In this document: positions 11,046 through 19,845 of the stretch, piece after piece | Position numbering within the stretch: the stretch's first letter is position 1 | Layout: each line of letters begins with the position of its first letter | Assembly (NCBI GenBank): GCA_022711595.1 | Contig: JAKLET010000015.1 | Span: forward strand, 27,883 to 91,882 | DNA: 64,000 nucleotides | Reading direction: 5' to 3' | From: Deltaproteobacteria bacterium | Lineage (GTDB): Bacteria; Desulfobacterota; Syntrophorhabdia; Syntrophorhabdales; Syntrophorhabdaceae | Translations under genes and position numbers: made by a program | The notes under the pieces: generated by a model | Databases searched by the model: none | The model's input: only the letters and a program-made list of their open reading frames with translations | Told to the model about the DNA's origin: nothing

Positions 11046-12137
11046 TCATTCTCTCATGAACAACGCAAGATCGTTCGTGGCCCTGTGTGCCTCATCCTGG
11101 CTCACCTCGCCGGAATCGATGAGCACCCGCAGGCTCTGATTGAGCGTCCATCCTATCTTCCCGTCTCTGAGCTGCTCACGCAGCAGATCATACCTGCCGC
11201 GCTGGATCAGGTCCCGGGCAGCGGGGCCTTTCGTATCCATAAATTCCGTCGCAAGAACCATTCTTGCCCCTTCTCCATTGGATCCGCCGGTTGATACCAG
11301 CACCTGCACCGCCGCGGCAATGAGCACATCCGTCAATTCCCGCACGATCCATTCCTGCTTGTCGGCAGGGAACATGGATGCTATCCTCCCCGGGACCTGT
11401 GTCGCCATGAGGGTGTGTATCGTTGTAAACACAAGGTGGCCTGTTTTTGCGGCTTGTACAGCTGCTATCGCTGTTTCCGGATCACGCACCTCACCGACCA
11501 GGATAATGTCAGGCCTTTGCCGCATGGCTGCCCTGAGGGCCCTCTCGAAGGACAGTGTCGTGGTCCCCACCTCGCGTTCTATGATATTGCTGATCCCTTC
11601 GGGGATATCATACTCGATGGGGTCTTCTATGGTCACGCAATTAAGGCACCTTGACCTTGCAAGATAGGCCGTGATGGACGCGAGCGTCGTCGATTTGCCG
11701 CTGCCCGTAGGGCCTGCAATGAAGATGATGCCGCCTGTCAAGCTTTCCAGGATTAGCTGAAGAAGGTCCCCGGGTACACCAAGATCGAGCGGATTTGGGG
11801 TGACAGCCTTGAGTCGTCTCATGACGATGGAAACACCTTTTTTTGTCAGACAGATATTGACGCGGAAACGGAAACTGCGCTTTTCCCTGCCGCTGCCTGT
11901 GGACCGGGTATATGAAAGATCTTTTTCCTCTCTGTCATAGAGTTGCGCCCTTGCACCGGAAACCTTGAGTATCCTCTCAACGGCATCGTCTATCTCGTAC
12001 CCTTCTGGCGGCCTGTCCGAAACAGCTCTCATGCGGCCTTGAACCCTGAAAAAAACAAGGCCTTCCGACTGTATATAGATGTCCGATGCATCCTCAAGAA
12101 TCGCCTTTTCGATCATTTCATCAAGATAGCTGTCCAT
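11046..12137 (-). CDS. DotB/TraJ-like (PilT-family) secretion ATPase
   Basis: 363 aa from ATG 12137-12135; a longer open frame would overlap the preceding gene and reads as non-conserved. The motifs of the PilT/GspE superfamily are all present: Walker A GPTGSGKST, Asp box IEDPIEY, Walker B ILVGEVRD and His box TGHLVFTTIHT, plus the N-terminal ASDIYIQ segment. In a twitching pilus this would be PilT, but here it ends an operon of IVB-like secretion genes, which fits DotB of Dot/Icm or TraJ of IncI plasmids: a hexameric inner-membrane-associated ATPase. It lies 38 bp after the TraL-like gene. Confidence 0.8.
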   Translation of the reverse strand: MDSYLDEMIEKAILEDASDIYIQSEGLVFFRVQGRMRAVSDRPPEGYEIDDAVERILKVSGARAQLYDREEKDLSYTRSTGSGREKRSFRFRVNICLTKKGVSIVMRRLKAVTPNPLDLGVPGDLLQLILESLTGGIIFIAGPTGSGKSTTLASITAYLARSRCLNCVTIEDPIEYDIPEGISNIIEREVGTTTLSFERALRAAMRQRPDIILVGEVRDPETAIAAVQAAKTGHLVFTTIHTLMATQVPGRIASMFPADKQEWIVRELTDVLIAAAVQVLVSTGGSNGEGARMVLATEFMDTKGPAARDLIQRGRYDLLREQLRDGKIGWTLNQSLRVLIDSGEVSQDEAHRATNDLALFMRE

Positions 12138-12175
12138 CACGGCCCCGCTTCCATCTGATTCAGTTCGGCATTTAC

Positions 12176-12502
12176 CTACCTGCAGCGCAGCCAGGGTGTA
12201 CCGAGCAGATACGCCAGATACCTCCTCAATATCCCCGATCTGCTGTATCCTCGCTGTCTGATCTCCTCCTTTCTTTTTTTCCGCGCGAAGAGATACAGTG
12301 CGACAGTAGCGCACACACCAGTAGTGATGACAAAAACACCAAGCTGCTCCGACACATACGAAAGGAGCGACGCAACACCATTGCCGAGCATGGCCGGGCA
12401 GATACAGACGATGAGGTCTTCAATGGAGATGTTCAGCCTCGGGATGATCACGGCCGCGTTGATGACCTGGTAATTGCGGTTGTCTTGCCGGTCCATGTCC
12501 AC
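12176..12502 (-). CDS. Small inner-membrane conjugation protein, TraL/VirB3-like
   Basis: 108 aa, GTG 12502 overlapping the stop region of the preceding gene; ATG 12496 with AGGTGG upstream is an alternative. It has the TraL-type plan: short polar N-terminus, two closely spaced hydrophobic segments (residues about 28-50 and 54-70), a basic stretch (ARKKRKEE) and a tail ending YLLGTPWLRCR. Such proteins support pilus or core-complex assembly in the inner membrane. The assignment rests on topology and context. Confidence 0.5.
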   Translation of the reverse strand: MDMDRQDNRNYQVINAAVIIPRLNISIEDLIVCICPAMLGNGVASLLSYVSEQLGVFVITTGVCATVALYLFARKKRKEEIRQRGYSRSGILRRYLAYLLGTPWLRCR

Positions 12503-12895
12503 CTACCCCGCGCTGGCCGTCATCGTCGCCTTGATGATCCCGAGTATCGCCGAGGTTGACACGAGACACCCGCCGAAGGCAACTTTCTTCCATGCACCCT
12601 GGGCACCCTGAGGGTTGTTGTCTTTATTGGCCATGACCACAAAACCCCAGACTATAAGCCCCGTCCCCGCACAAAAGGATATCGCCAGCAATCCGTACAT
12701 TATGATATTGGCCAGATTGCTCAAAAACTCCCCGGCGTGCGTTGTTTCCTGTGCCCACCTGCTTTCATTGAACGTCTGCGCCGAAGTATCCCCGGCATGC
12801 ATGGCGATCGAAAATAAACATGCCGCGGCGAGAGTGTTCGCCGAAACCAGTTTTTTGCACCTGTTCATATTTTCTTTTATTGCTGCCAATATCAT
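12503..12895 (-). CDS. IcmC/DotE- or pilin-like small membrane protein
   Basis: 130 aa, ATG 12895 with GGGAGG upstream and a four-base overlap with the preceding gene. The signal-like N-terminus (residues about 15-38, ending TSAQT) is followed by two membrane segments around residues 60-88 and 103-122, joined by a short loop NKDNNPQGAQGAWKKV. That loop and spacing recall the IcmC/DotE/TraQ group of IVB systems, and also VirB2/TrbC pilins. It is probably an inner-membrane component; which group is not settled. Confidence 0.5.
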   Translation of the reverse strand: MILAAIKENMNRCKKLVSANTLAAACLFSIAMHAGDTSAQTFNESRWAQETTHAGEFLSNLANIIMYGLLAISFCAGTGLIVWGFVVMANKDNNPQGAQGAWKKVAFGGCLVSTSAILGIIKATMTASAG

Positions 12896-13377
12896 GCTGC
12901 CTCCCTTTTTTTGTTCTTTAGAATATCGTTGAATATGGTCTTTTCGGCATCGGACTGGAAAAAGATCTCCCCCCCGTCAAAGGAGATGCCCCCGTAAAGA
13001 TACCTCTCGACGGTAATTTTGAAAATCCACGATATATATCCGACGAGTGCAAGGGAAACAATAAGCTGGATCACCTCAAGGATATCGATTCCCGAAAACC
13101 CGCCGGAGAATATTTTCACCGCTATATTGTATGTACCGGCACAAAAACCTATGAGTAGAATGAAAAGCCCGGCCATCTTGAGCCATGTTCTGATCTTTTT
13201 CTCACCCGACAAAAGCGGAAAGCAGAGCGCCAGGTTGACCCGTTCCCTTCTGCCGCCATCCAGCTCAAATACCAGTGTTTCTTCGCTTTCCCCTTCGCGT
13301 CCGTGAGCAGTGACATTTTTCTGAACAGGCAATGGGATCTTTTCATCGAATTTGCCCGGCAGGTACCTGACCAGCAT
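12892..13377 (-). CDS. Two-pass membrane protein in secretion cluster, unknown
   Basis: 161 aa with an ideal ribosome site (AGGAGGAATT) before ATG 13377. The N-terminal 70 residues are polar and may be cytoplasmic; two hydrophobic stretches follow (residues about 68-88 and 98-118), then a short charged tail. No known family was recognised. Its placement between the DotC-like lipoprotein and the IcmC-like gene, with four-base overlap downstream, supports a role in the same secretion apparatus. Confidence 0.6.
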   Translation of the reverse strand: MLVRYLPGKFDEKIPLPVQKNVTAHGREGESEETLVFELDGGRRERVNLALCFPLLSGEKKIRTWLKMAGLFILLIGFCAGTYNIAVKIFSGGFSGIDILEVIQLIVSLALVGYISWIFKITVERYLYGGISFDGGEIFFQSDAEKTIFNDILKNKKREAA

Positions 13378-13385
13378 AATTCCTC

Positions 13386-14027
13386 CTATTCTATTCTGAT
13401 CACCGAATGCCCCCGCTTCTTATAGAACGCCATCGCGCTGTCGCATCCCGGCTTAAAGGTTTTTCCTATGACCGCCCATTTTTTCCCGTCCTCGTGGGGC
13501 GCGCTCGTCATGAAAACATCGTCTGGTTTTTCCGAGCTCCCTGTAAACGAAAATGCTTCCGCCTCAGTAGCAAAAGAATCGATAAGAAAATAGCAGAAAT
13601 TCGCACGGTCTCTGCCCATCCAATCGCCCCCGGATTCATTTGAAATGAACTGAGGCGGCGACACGATCTTCCAGACAAGCGTGGGAGCGCTGTAAATGCT
13701 GCCGTCGGCGCTTATCTTCCCCGCATTGTAGATGAGCCTTACCTGTGCAGGTCTTATGGCACCGCCTTTCGTCAGCTCGAGATAAAGAAGCTCGTCGCGG
13801 TACCTGCTGGTGAAGTCCCGCAGCTTCTGGTCCATCTCCTGCCTGCAGACCCGGATCCCTTCTTTCCTCCCTTCTTCTCTTCCCTGCTCCCTGGCATTTT
13901 TCAATGACTCCGATTCTATAGTCTCTTCCGGAACAGCACGTATGGTGGGGGCACACCCGGATGCGGCAATACAGGCTGCAATCATTATCATCACGCTCCA
14001 GTTTTGAAAAAAGGTCTTTTCCTTCAT
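13386..14027 (-). CDS. DotC/TraI-like outer-membrane lipoprotein
   Basis: 213 aa. A signal peptide ends in a lipobox (AASGCAPT, Cys25), so it should be lipid-anchored. An EGRKEGIRVCRQEMDQKLRDFTSRYRDELLYLEL-like amphipathic region (given here only by its ends, residues about 50-90) followed by a beta-rich part with YNAGKISADGSIY matches the C-terminal half of DotC, where a helix with D-x2-L-x2-Y is followed by a short beta domain. DotC helps localise DotH to the outer membrane. It is shorter at its N-terminus than classic DotC (about 300 aa). Confidence 0.55.
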   Translation of the reverse strand: MKEKTFFQNWSVMIMIAACIAASGCAPTIRAVPEETIESESLKNAREQGREEGRKEGIRVCRQEMDQKLRDFTSRYRDELLYLELTKGGAIRPAQVRLIYNAGKISADGSIYSAPTLVWKIVSPPQFISNESGGDWMGRDRANFCYFLIDSFATEAEAFSFTGSSEKPDDVFMTSAPHEDGKKWAVIGKTFKPGCDSAMAFYKKRGHSVIRIE

Positions 14028-14050
14028 CTTGGTCCCCGCATTTCAGGCAT

Positions 14051-14323
14051 TCATCTTTTTCCCGTTCCCATTTCCTCAACGGCGATGATGTTCGATTTTT
14101 CCCGACCACTTTCCTGTTGTCCGAACTGGCCGGGATAGTCCGGAGAGAAAGACCGCACAAAGGCCATTTCCCTTGCCAGAACATTGACAATAATCGAAGC
14201 GGCATCCTTCGATGGGGCATCCCCCTGGATCTGGTCCGCTCCGGCGCACGTCGGCGTCATATTGATCGCGGATATGAATAAAACGATACACAAGCTAACG
14301 TGCTTTTGTGAACGTCTTGCCAT
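14051..14323 (-). CDS. Small exported protein, possible DotD counterpart
   Basis: 90 aa, ribosome site AAGGAGGATTACGG before ATG 14323. It has a signal peptide (residues 1-27, TPTCAGADQ) with a cysteine that might serve as a lipobox, then about 60 polar residues. It overlaps the end of the DotH-like gene by 29 bases and precedes the DotC-like gene. DotD normally sits beside DotC and DotH, but is larger (about 160 aa) and no sequence match was recognised, so this is an inference from place only. Confidence 0.5.
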   Translation of the reverse strand: MARRSQKHVSLCIVLFISAINMTPTCAGADQIQGDAPSKDAASIIVNVLAREMAFVRSFSPDYPGQFGQQESGREKSNIIAVEEMGTGKR

Positions 14324-15158
14324 CCGTAATCCTCCTTACGGTTATCCCGGGGGTCCGTGAAGCGATAATGGTATTCCGGGCGTCTATTTCCACATAGAAC
14401 TCATATTCTCCGGCGGGTGCTACCCTCTGGGCGATCATGTAAACATATAGGTCCGGCTGCGAAAGTTTCATCATCCGCACAAAGGGATATTCATGCGCAA
14501 GGTCTGTCAGCGAAGGATATCTCCCAGCCAAAAGAACGCCTTCAGCAGTGCCCTTTCCCGGTATGATGCGTGTGGAAATGGCCCTGACCACAGCGTCGGC
14601 CATGTCCGTTGCAGCGCCATATCCCGGCTTTCTAATATTCACGGTCAGGTCGGCCCCGCCGGAGGCGCTGTCTTCAACGAGGAGGTAGTGGTGGGGTATA
14701 ACGGCGCCTCCACCTTCCTTTTCCTCAAAAACAACGACATTTGTCGATTTGAATTCTTTAATGGGAAAAATGATCAGCGAACCGCCTTTTGTCCTGACAT
14801 CGAACTTTTCCTTTGCACCTATAACTATCCCCTCGGCATTAAAAGTGTAGGGAAGGTTTATAACGGTCCCATACCCGTACGCCAGATTTATCCTGGGCAC
14901 AACACCCGGTATCTCATCCACATCGCGCACCATTATATGAGCAAGCTCTCCGTCTTTTTCCAGAAGTGGTTTCAATCGCTTCATTTTTTCCTTCATCTGA
15001 CGGATATCGTCCTCGGGAAGGTCGAAAGGGGGAACCATAATCTGTTCAACGTTTTGCTTTTGTTCTTCGGATGCCCCTGACGGTTTTTCCTGCGCGGCCT
15101 CAGCCGCCCACGGGCTCAGAAAAACGGACAATATACAGACCAAAAGGATTCTCCACAC
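14295..15158 (-). CDS. DotH/IcmK (VirB9-like) core-complex protein
   Basis: 287 aa, GTG 15158 with AGGAGCGCGCA upstream. A signal peptide (WRILLVCILSVFLSPWAAEA) is followed by a helical segment (residues about 35-70) and a beta-rich middle with the VirB9/DotH hallmark of an aromatic-glycine strand (LAYGYGTVINLPYTF) and later KFDVRTKGGSLIIFPIKEF. In IVB systems DotH forms the outer-membrane ring with DotC and DotD. It overlaps the upstream DotI-like gene by 59 bases. Confidence 0.6.
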   Translation of the reverse strand: MWRILLVCILSVFLSPWAAEAAQEKPSGASEEQKQNVEQIMVPPFDLPEDDIRQMKEKMKRLKPLLEKDGELAHIMVRDVDEIPGVVPRINLAYGYGTVINLPYTFNAEGIVIGAKEKFDVRTKGGSLIIFPIKEFKSTNVVVFEEKEGGGAVIPHHYLLVEDSASGGADLTVNIRKPGYGAATDMADAVVRAISTRIIPGKGTAEGVLLAGRYPSLTDLAHEYPFVRMMKLSQPDLYVYMIAQRVAPAGEYEFYVEIDARNTIIASRTPGITVRRITDGKTFTKAR

Positions 15159-15753
15159 TGCGCGCTCCTTTGTAAAGTTTGATCTCGTATGTCTTCATTT
15201 TGAGATCTTCGCTGCTTGCCTCCCCGCCGACAACACGCACGGCGTTGAGTCTGACAGAGGCAATGATGACAGCCTCCCTGCCGTTTACTTTTGAATCCTT
15301 CAACGTATTCCACTCGGCGATGACGATCAGCTTCTGATCCGACAGGGACTTGAGGTAATTATCCCTGTATGGCTCGTAAAAGGCCTTGAAAGATGCCGGA
15401 TCGAAGCGCTTCGACAAGCGGTCCATGTGATCGGCATAATCGCTCTGCGACTTCACTTCAACGTAAGTCCAGCCGAGAATGTCCCTGACCGCGTCCTTAC
15501 AGAAAACCTCCAGTTCCGGCCAATGTATCCTGTCCGGGTCATCGATCCCTATCAAGGACGGTCTGCCCGCGGAGTCCATGAAGACGATCTTGTCTTTTCC
15601 TTTTCCGGCGACAACTATAACAATCGATGCTATTGCAATAATGATGCTGAGAACAACAGTCGCCGCGGGAATTATCAGGAGCGCTCTGGAGGTAAGCCTG
15701 AGCCCCTTGAATATTTCTACTTCTATCGCAAGGGCCTCTTTATTCCTGTCCAT
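15100..15753 (-). CDS. DotI/IcmL/TraM-like inner-membrane protein
   Basis: 217 aa from ATG 15753 (AAGGTCTG upstream); an upstream TTG would add 22 residues without a ribosome site. One long membrane segment lies near residues 25-50 (IIPAATVVLSIIIAIASIVI). The periplasmic part (DRIHWPELEVFCKDAVRDILGWTYVEV, residues about 70-100) matches the VirB8-like fold of DotI/IcmL, where this tryptophan-rich helix precedes the Y-x-S/F-D segment. Length agrees with DotI (about 210 aa). It would be the inner-membrane scaffold of the apparatus. Confidence 0.7.
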   Translation of the reverse strand: MDRNKEALAIEVEIFKGLRLTSRALLIIPAATVVLSIIIAIASIVIVVAGKGKDKIVFMDSAGRPSLIGIDDPDRIHWPELEVFCKDAVRDILGWTYVEVKSQSDYADHMDRLSKRFDPASFKAFYEPYRDNYLKSLSDQKLIVIAEWNTLKDSKVNGREAVIIASVRLNAVRVVGGEASSEDLKMKTYEIKLYKGARSVENPFGLYIVRFSEPVGG

Positions 15754-15839
15754 CAGACCTTTTTGTCCCTTTCCCCGGATGCCTCCGTGAGCCGTTTTCC
15801 TTTTTATAGTTAATAGCAAAGAAGAAAGGACCTTTATCC

Positions 15840-16097
15840 ATGAGTGAAATGATAATAAATTTTATCCGAAACATGCAGGTTGCCTTATCACCCATGATAA
15901 GCGTACTCGGTGTCTATTTCATAGTCATGGGGCTCATACGCCTGGCTAACGGCAACGAGACCGCGGGCGGGGGATCGGGCGGGGGCAGGATGATCATTAC
16001 CGGTTCCTTCCTGACTTGCCATAAACTGATGTCGTCAATTGTGATCTCCACCCTTGTCCGATGCGGCTTCAATCCGGGAAATGTGCTGCCGCAGTAG
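15840..16097 (+). CDS. Small membrane protein, IcmC/IcmD-like, on the opposite strand
   Basis: 85 aa, AAGGA about ten bases before ATG 15840. A hydrophobic segment with VLGVYFIVMGLIRLANG is followed by a glycine-rich loop (GGGSGGGRMIITGSFL), the layout of IcmC/DotE-type proteins of IVB systems, which alternate membrane helices and Gly-rich loops. It is transcribed divergently from the DotI-like gene and convergently with the DotL-like gene, unlike every other gene of the cluster. The second half has no clear second helix, so it may be truncated. Confidence 0.5.
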   Translation: MSEMIINFIRNMQVALSPMISVLGVYFIVMGLIRLANGNETAGGGSGGGRMIITGSFLTCHKLMSSIVISTLVRCGFNPGNVLPQ

Positions 16098-16130
16098 ATG
16101 CCCATACATGCAGGATGCTTGTTCTCCCGG

Positions 16131-17891
16131 TCACCATTGAATACCTTTTGATAGCAGGGTGCGCTCACCTTCCCGGCAATGGTTCGGCCTTTTTATATAT
16201 CTGGTCAGCACAAGTTCCTTTACTGTGCCTTTCGGCGGTATATAACGTGTTCTGAACCGTCTCACCTCGTCTCCGGCGAATATGTAGCCTTCCCCCACCT
16301 CCAGTCCCGTCAGGTCCCTTATCTCCAGCCTGCTGCCCTTTTGAAAGGTATAGGCACCCTCCCAATTGCCCAGGTTCTCCATCATCCTGCCGTCATTACG
16401 AACATCAGGCATCATGAAAAAGGTTTCCCCTGCCCGCTCCTCAAGGAATCTGGCCGTGTCGGTATCCTCCACTTTCATGACGATCTTGTAGTTCGTATTG
16501 CCGATAAGCCGCTTCGCGTCCGTCTCCGAGGCCTTGAAGAGCGACGCGAGTTCCTGCACGGATATGATAACGCCGAAACCCAGTGAGCGCCCCTGCGCAA
16601 GGATCGTATCGAAGCCTTCCACGGCATACGAACCGTATTCGTCGGCAATAAGAGTGAACGGGACCGACGGCCTCAGGCGGCGCACTTCACGCCGTATCTC
16701 TTCGTAGTCCCCCTCAACCCGGGTGCCAAGCGCCGTGGTCAACGCAATCCTGAAGGCATTGAGCGTCAGCCTGCCCAGGGCCTGAAGGGTCGATATCGAA
16801 TAGGACAATGACGGAAGAAGCACGACCAGGATACGGCTGTTTGACACCACGTCCACCATGTCGATCTCCGGAGCATCAGTATCGAAGATCCGGTTGAACA
16901 TGCCCGCAAGAAGGTCGAGGGGGGCACCCCATTGCTGAACGAAGAACCCATATTGCCTGAGTGCCTCGCCGGCAGCAGGCGACAGCCTGCCCTGACCCTT
17001 GCTTCGGTATTCCTCCCACCCGGGCAAATCACCCAGCAAGGCCCTCAGGCGGGCCTTCACGGGCTGTCCATTGTCGTACGCGGGATATCTTTCGTCTGCT
17101 TCGAGGTCGAGGAGCTTATCGAATGAAAGGCTCCTGCGCACCTCTGCCGGCGTCAGGACATATTCCCCGAACACATCCGGGTGGTCCCTCTTGTAGACAA
17201 GCTGTGTAAGAACGGCCTTCATGAGGATCTTCCCCCGCTCCTGCCAGTAAACCTGGTCGCCTTCGGCCTGTTTCAGGAAACCAGCCATGATCTCCGCAAG
17301 AAAATCCGCATCGCCGTACGTCATGAAATTGAACGTGTGCGACTGAGACGGATTGAGGAAATTGAGAACCAGAAGATCTTCCAGACGGTCGCAGTTTACG
17401 ATGATCTCATAGAGGACCTCGTAAGTATCGGTGACGTCCGACTTGCCGTCGATAAAACAGAACCCCCCGCCCAACCGCATGATAGAATCTGCGATGCTTC
17501 TGATGGCCGTTGTTTTGCCTGACCCGGTTGTACCTATAAGCATACCGTGCCGCGTTATCTCCCCGATGGGGAGCATAACAGGCATGCCGTAGTTATCCTT
17601 GCCGAGGAAAATGGCCGCTTCGTCCTTTTTCCTCTTGAAAACCGGATCCGGTGAATTGTCCGAAGCCATCAGCTGGAGCATCATGCCGGCGGCGAAGAGG
17701 CAAAACGCCGCCAGAGGACTGAAAACCGCCATAGCAGCCGAACATACTGTCACTGCCCATGGATTGATCCACCTTATCTTGAGCCACGTTTCAGAACGCA
17801 GTCTTGAAGCGGGGGCGATCTTTGCCCTCTGCGCCTGTTCATGTATAGAGCGCGTCATGTATCGGTAAATAGCACGAAAAAAGGCCTGCAT
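16131..17891 (-). CDS. DotL/TrbC-like type IV coupling protein (VirD4 family)
   Basis: 586 aa. Two N-terminal membrane segments (residues about 43-75) are followed by a large cytoplasmic ATPase domain with Walker A GTTGSGKTT, a Walker B-like ILVVLLPSLSYS strand and a VPFTLIADEYGSYAV acidic motif, as in TraD/VirD4/TrbC. Coupling proteins recruit substrates, either DNA with a relaxase or protein effectors, to the secretion channel. No relaxase gene is nearby. It is the first minus-strand gene of the cluster, 50 bp after the GGDEF/HD-GYP gene. Confidence 0.85.
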   Translation of the reverse strand: MQAFFRAIYRYMTRSIHEQAQRAKIAPASRLRSETWLKIRWINPWAVTVCSAAMAVFSPLAAFCLFAAGMMLQLMASDNSPDPVFKRKKDEAAIFLGKDNYGMPVMLPIGEITRHGMLIGTTGSGKTTAIRSIADSIMRLGGGFCFIDGKSDVTDTYEVLYEIIVNCDRLEDLLVLNFLNPSQSHTFNFMTYGDADFLAEIMAGFLKQAEGDQVYWQERGKILMKAVLTQLVYKRDHPDVFGEYVLTPAEVRRSLSFDKLLDLEADERYPAYDNGQPVKARLRALLGDLPGWEEYRSKGQGRLSPAAGEALRQYGFFVQQWGAPLDLLAGMFNRIFDTDAPEIDMVDVVSNSRILVVLLPSLSYSISTLQALGRLTLNAFRIALTTALGTRVEGDYEEIRREVRRLRPSVPFTLIADEYGSYAVEGFDTILAQGRSLGFGVIISVQELASLFKASETDAKRLIGNTNYKIVMKVEDTDTARFLEERAGETFFMMPDVRNDGRMMENLGNWEGAYTFQKGSRLEIRDLTGLEVGEGYIFAGDEVRRFRTRYIPPKGTVKELVLTRYIKRPNHCREGERTLLSKGIQW

Positions 17892-17940
17892 TCAGAAACC
17901 GGAGAAAAACAAGGATCTGTGATCTAAGGAGGGGTTATGA

Positions 17941-19770
17941 TTACGCTATGATCTGAATGAATTTTTCCACGAGATTTGGATCGAACTGGCTGCCGGCATT
18001 CTTTCTCAATTCTTCAAGGGCCTCTTTCTTCGATAACGGTTTGCGGTGCGGCCGCTCACCAGTCATCGATTCGTAGGCATCGGCTATGGCCATGATCCTG
18101 CTTTCCATAGGGATATCCTCACCGGAAAGGCCCAGCGGGTAGCCGCTGCCGTCCCACCATTCGTGATGCTTCAGGATATGGTCGGCTATATGGGCAAGGT
18201 CCGGATCGGAAAGGGCAATGCGGTGTCCCACATCGCAGTGCTTCAGTATCTCGGCTATGTCGTCGTCGGTAAGACCGTCCTCCTTGTGGAGGATCCTGTC
18301 ATGGACACCAACATTGCCTATGTCGTGGAATCTGGCAAGGAGAAAAAGGTCCTTGAGCTTCTCTTCCGGCAGCCCTACTGCACTGCCGAGATCAGCAACA
18401 AGCTGCTGGAGGCGCTCCACGGACCGCTGAGTGACAAGGTCCTTTTCCTCGACCGTTTTTATAAGGTTCTTCACAATGACGCTGCGGGCCTGCTGACTGT
18501 TGTAAAGCTTTTCCTTGTACATCTGATTATCTGCTTCCCGATAAAGCTCCGCCATGCTCTCGCCTGGACTGGTACGGATCGCGAATCCCATGGAAATACC
18601 AAGGGGGAGGGACGGGTTTTTCGCGTTGTACTCGATCACACCGTCCTTGATCCTCTTGCAGATCTCCTCAACTTTAGGCCGGGGGCTGTTGGGGAGCAGG
18701 ATGGCAAATTCATCCCCGCCGACACGGGCGACAACGTCGCTTTCACGGAAAGACCTCCTGATGATCTGCGATGCGATGATGAGAAGTTCGTCTCCTTTAT
18801 CGTGACCGAGGGTGTCATTGATCAGTTTGAGCCCGTCTATGTCGCACATGATAAGACCCGCGAGTTCGAAGCGGGTATTGTCAAGACGGTGCATTTCCTC
18901 TTCGAAATAGGCCCTGTTATAAAGATTGGTCAGAGGATCGTGAAGACTCAGGTATTTCAATTTCTCCTCTGTCTTCTTCAGGTCCGAGATGTCTTTCGAT
19001 ATGACAGCGACATATTTGACCTTTCGGGTACCCTCTTCAAAAATGGGGCTAAGGGTGCGCAAAAAGTAAAGCCCCGCCTTGCTGCTCTTGTGCTCATACC
19101 GGCAGGAGGCAGCCGTTTCATATACCTTGTCCACACAATTCAAGAACTCACGGGTATCGTCAAGGTCGTGGAAATCACCATAGCGTTTCCCTATAATGTT
19201 CTCCTCTGTCACGCCAAGTCCTGCAAGGACCCGTCCATTGACGAAGACATAGCGGCAATCACGGTCGAACATGTATATGAAATCGTCCGTCGATTCAATT
19301 ACAGAGCGGTATTTGGCCTCGCTGACGCTCGTCAGTTCCTTTGCCCTGATAATATCGGTGATGTCGACAAAGGACAGGGTGACATTTTTTGTGCCCGACA
19401 CCGGGCCCTTGGAAACATAGACGTCCCTGATCGCGCCCTGTTTGTCTGCAAGCTTGAATTCATAAGTCTTGATGAAGCTGTCGGGGCTGTTCCCTATAAG
19501 CTCCTGGTATTTTCCCATCTTCATCAGGTCGCCGTTCACAATGAACTCGTTCCACTTCTTTTTTCCCTTCAGTTCCCTGAGCTGGTAACCTGAAAGCTTG
19601 ACGAATTCCTTGTTGGCATTGGATATCGTCCCGTCTTCTCCGGCAATGAGGGTGGCAATCCCCGATGATTTAAAGAGAGAATGATATATGTCGTCTTTTT
19701 CCGGCGGTTTCGTGCGCACGGGTGTGCGCTTCACTGTTTTTTTCACCATGCTATCTTTATTACCTGTCAT
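17941..19770 (-). CDS. PAS-PAS-GGDEF-HD-GYP c-di-GMP enzyme
   Basis: 609 aa, no membrane segments. Two PAS domains (residues about 30-145 and 150-270) precede a GGDEF diguanylate cyclase domain with intact ARVGGDEFAIL and an inhibitory RxxD site exactly five residues before it (RESD). The C-terminal domain has the HD-GYP signatures FHDIGNVGVHD, HHEWWDGSGYP and SRIMAIADAYESMTG, i.e. a c-di-GMP phosphodiesterase. It could therefore make and break c-di-GMP under control of its sensors. It is separated from the secretion cluster by 50 bp and may be co-transcribed with it. Confidence 0.92.
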   Translation of the reverse strand: MTGNKDSMVKKTVKRTPVRTKPPEKDDIYHSLFKSSGIATLIAGEDGTISNANKEFVKLSGYQLRELKGKKKWNEFIVNGDLMKMGKYQELIGNSPDSFIKTYEFKLADKQGAIRDVYVSKGPVSGTKNVTLSFVDITDIIRAKELTSVSEAKYRSVIESTDDFIYMFDRDCRYVFVNGRVLAGLGVTEENIIGKRYGDFHDLDDTREFLNCVDKVYETAASCRYEHKSSKAGLYFLRTLSPIFEEGTRKVKYVAVISKDISDLKKTEEKLKYLSLHDPLTNLYNRAYFEEEMHRLDNTRFELAGLIMCDIDGLKLINDTLGHDKGDELLIIASQIIRRSFRESDVVARVGGDEFAILLPNSPRPKVEEICKRIKDGVIEYNAKNPSLPLGISMGFAIRTSPGESMAELYREADNQMYKEKLYNSQQARSVIVKNLIKTVEEKDLVTQRSVERLQQLVADLGSAVGLPEEKLKDLFLLARFHDIGNVGVHDRILHKEDGLTDDDIAEILKHCDVGHRIALSDPDLAHIADHILKHHEWWDGSGYPLGLSGEDIPMESRIMAIADAYESMTGERPHRKPLSKKEALEELRKNAGSQFDPNLVEKFIQIIA

Positions 19771-19845
19771 TATATCACATTCAAAGAAATGATACTATCC
19801 GCTAAGTTATTTTTTTATTGTTTTTTTCGGCTGACCTTCGATCCG

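Noticed and set aside
17926..17948. Strong plus-strand ribosome site AAGGAGGGG before ATG ATT ACG CTA TGA
   Set aside because: It leads only to a four-codon frame, and the downstream DNA is the minus-strand GGDEF gene.
18046..19593. 515-codon plus-strand open frame opposite the GGDEF/HD-GYP gene
   Set aside because: The minus-strand protein has intact PAS, GGDEF and HD-GYP motifs; the other frame has none.
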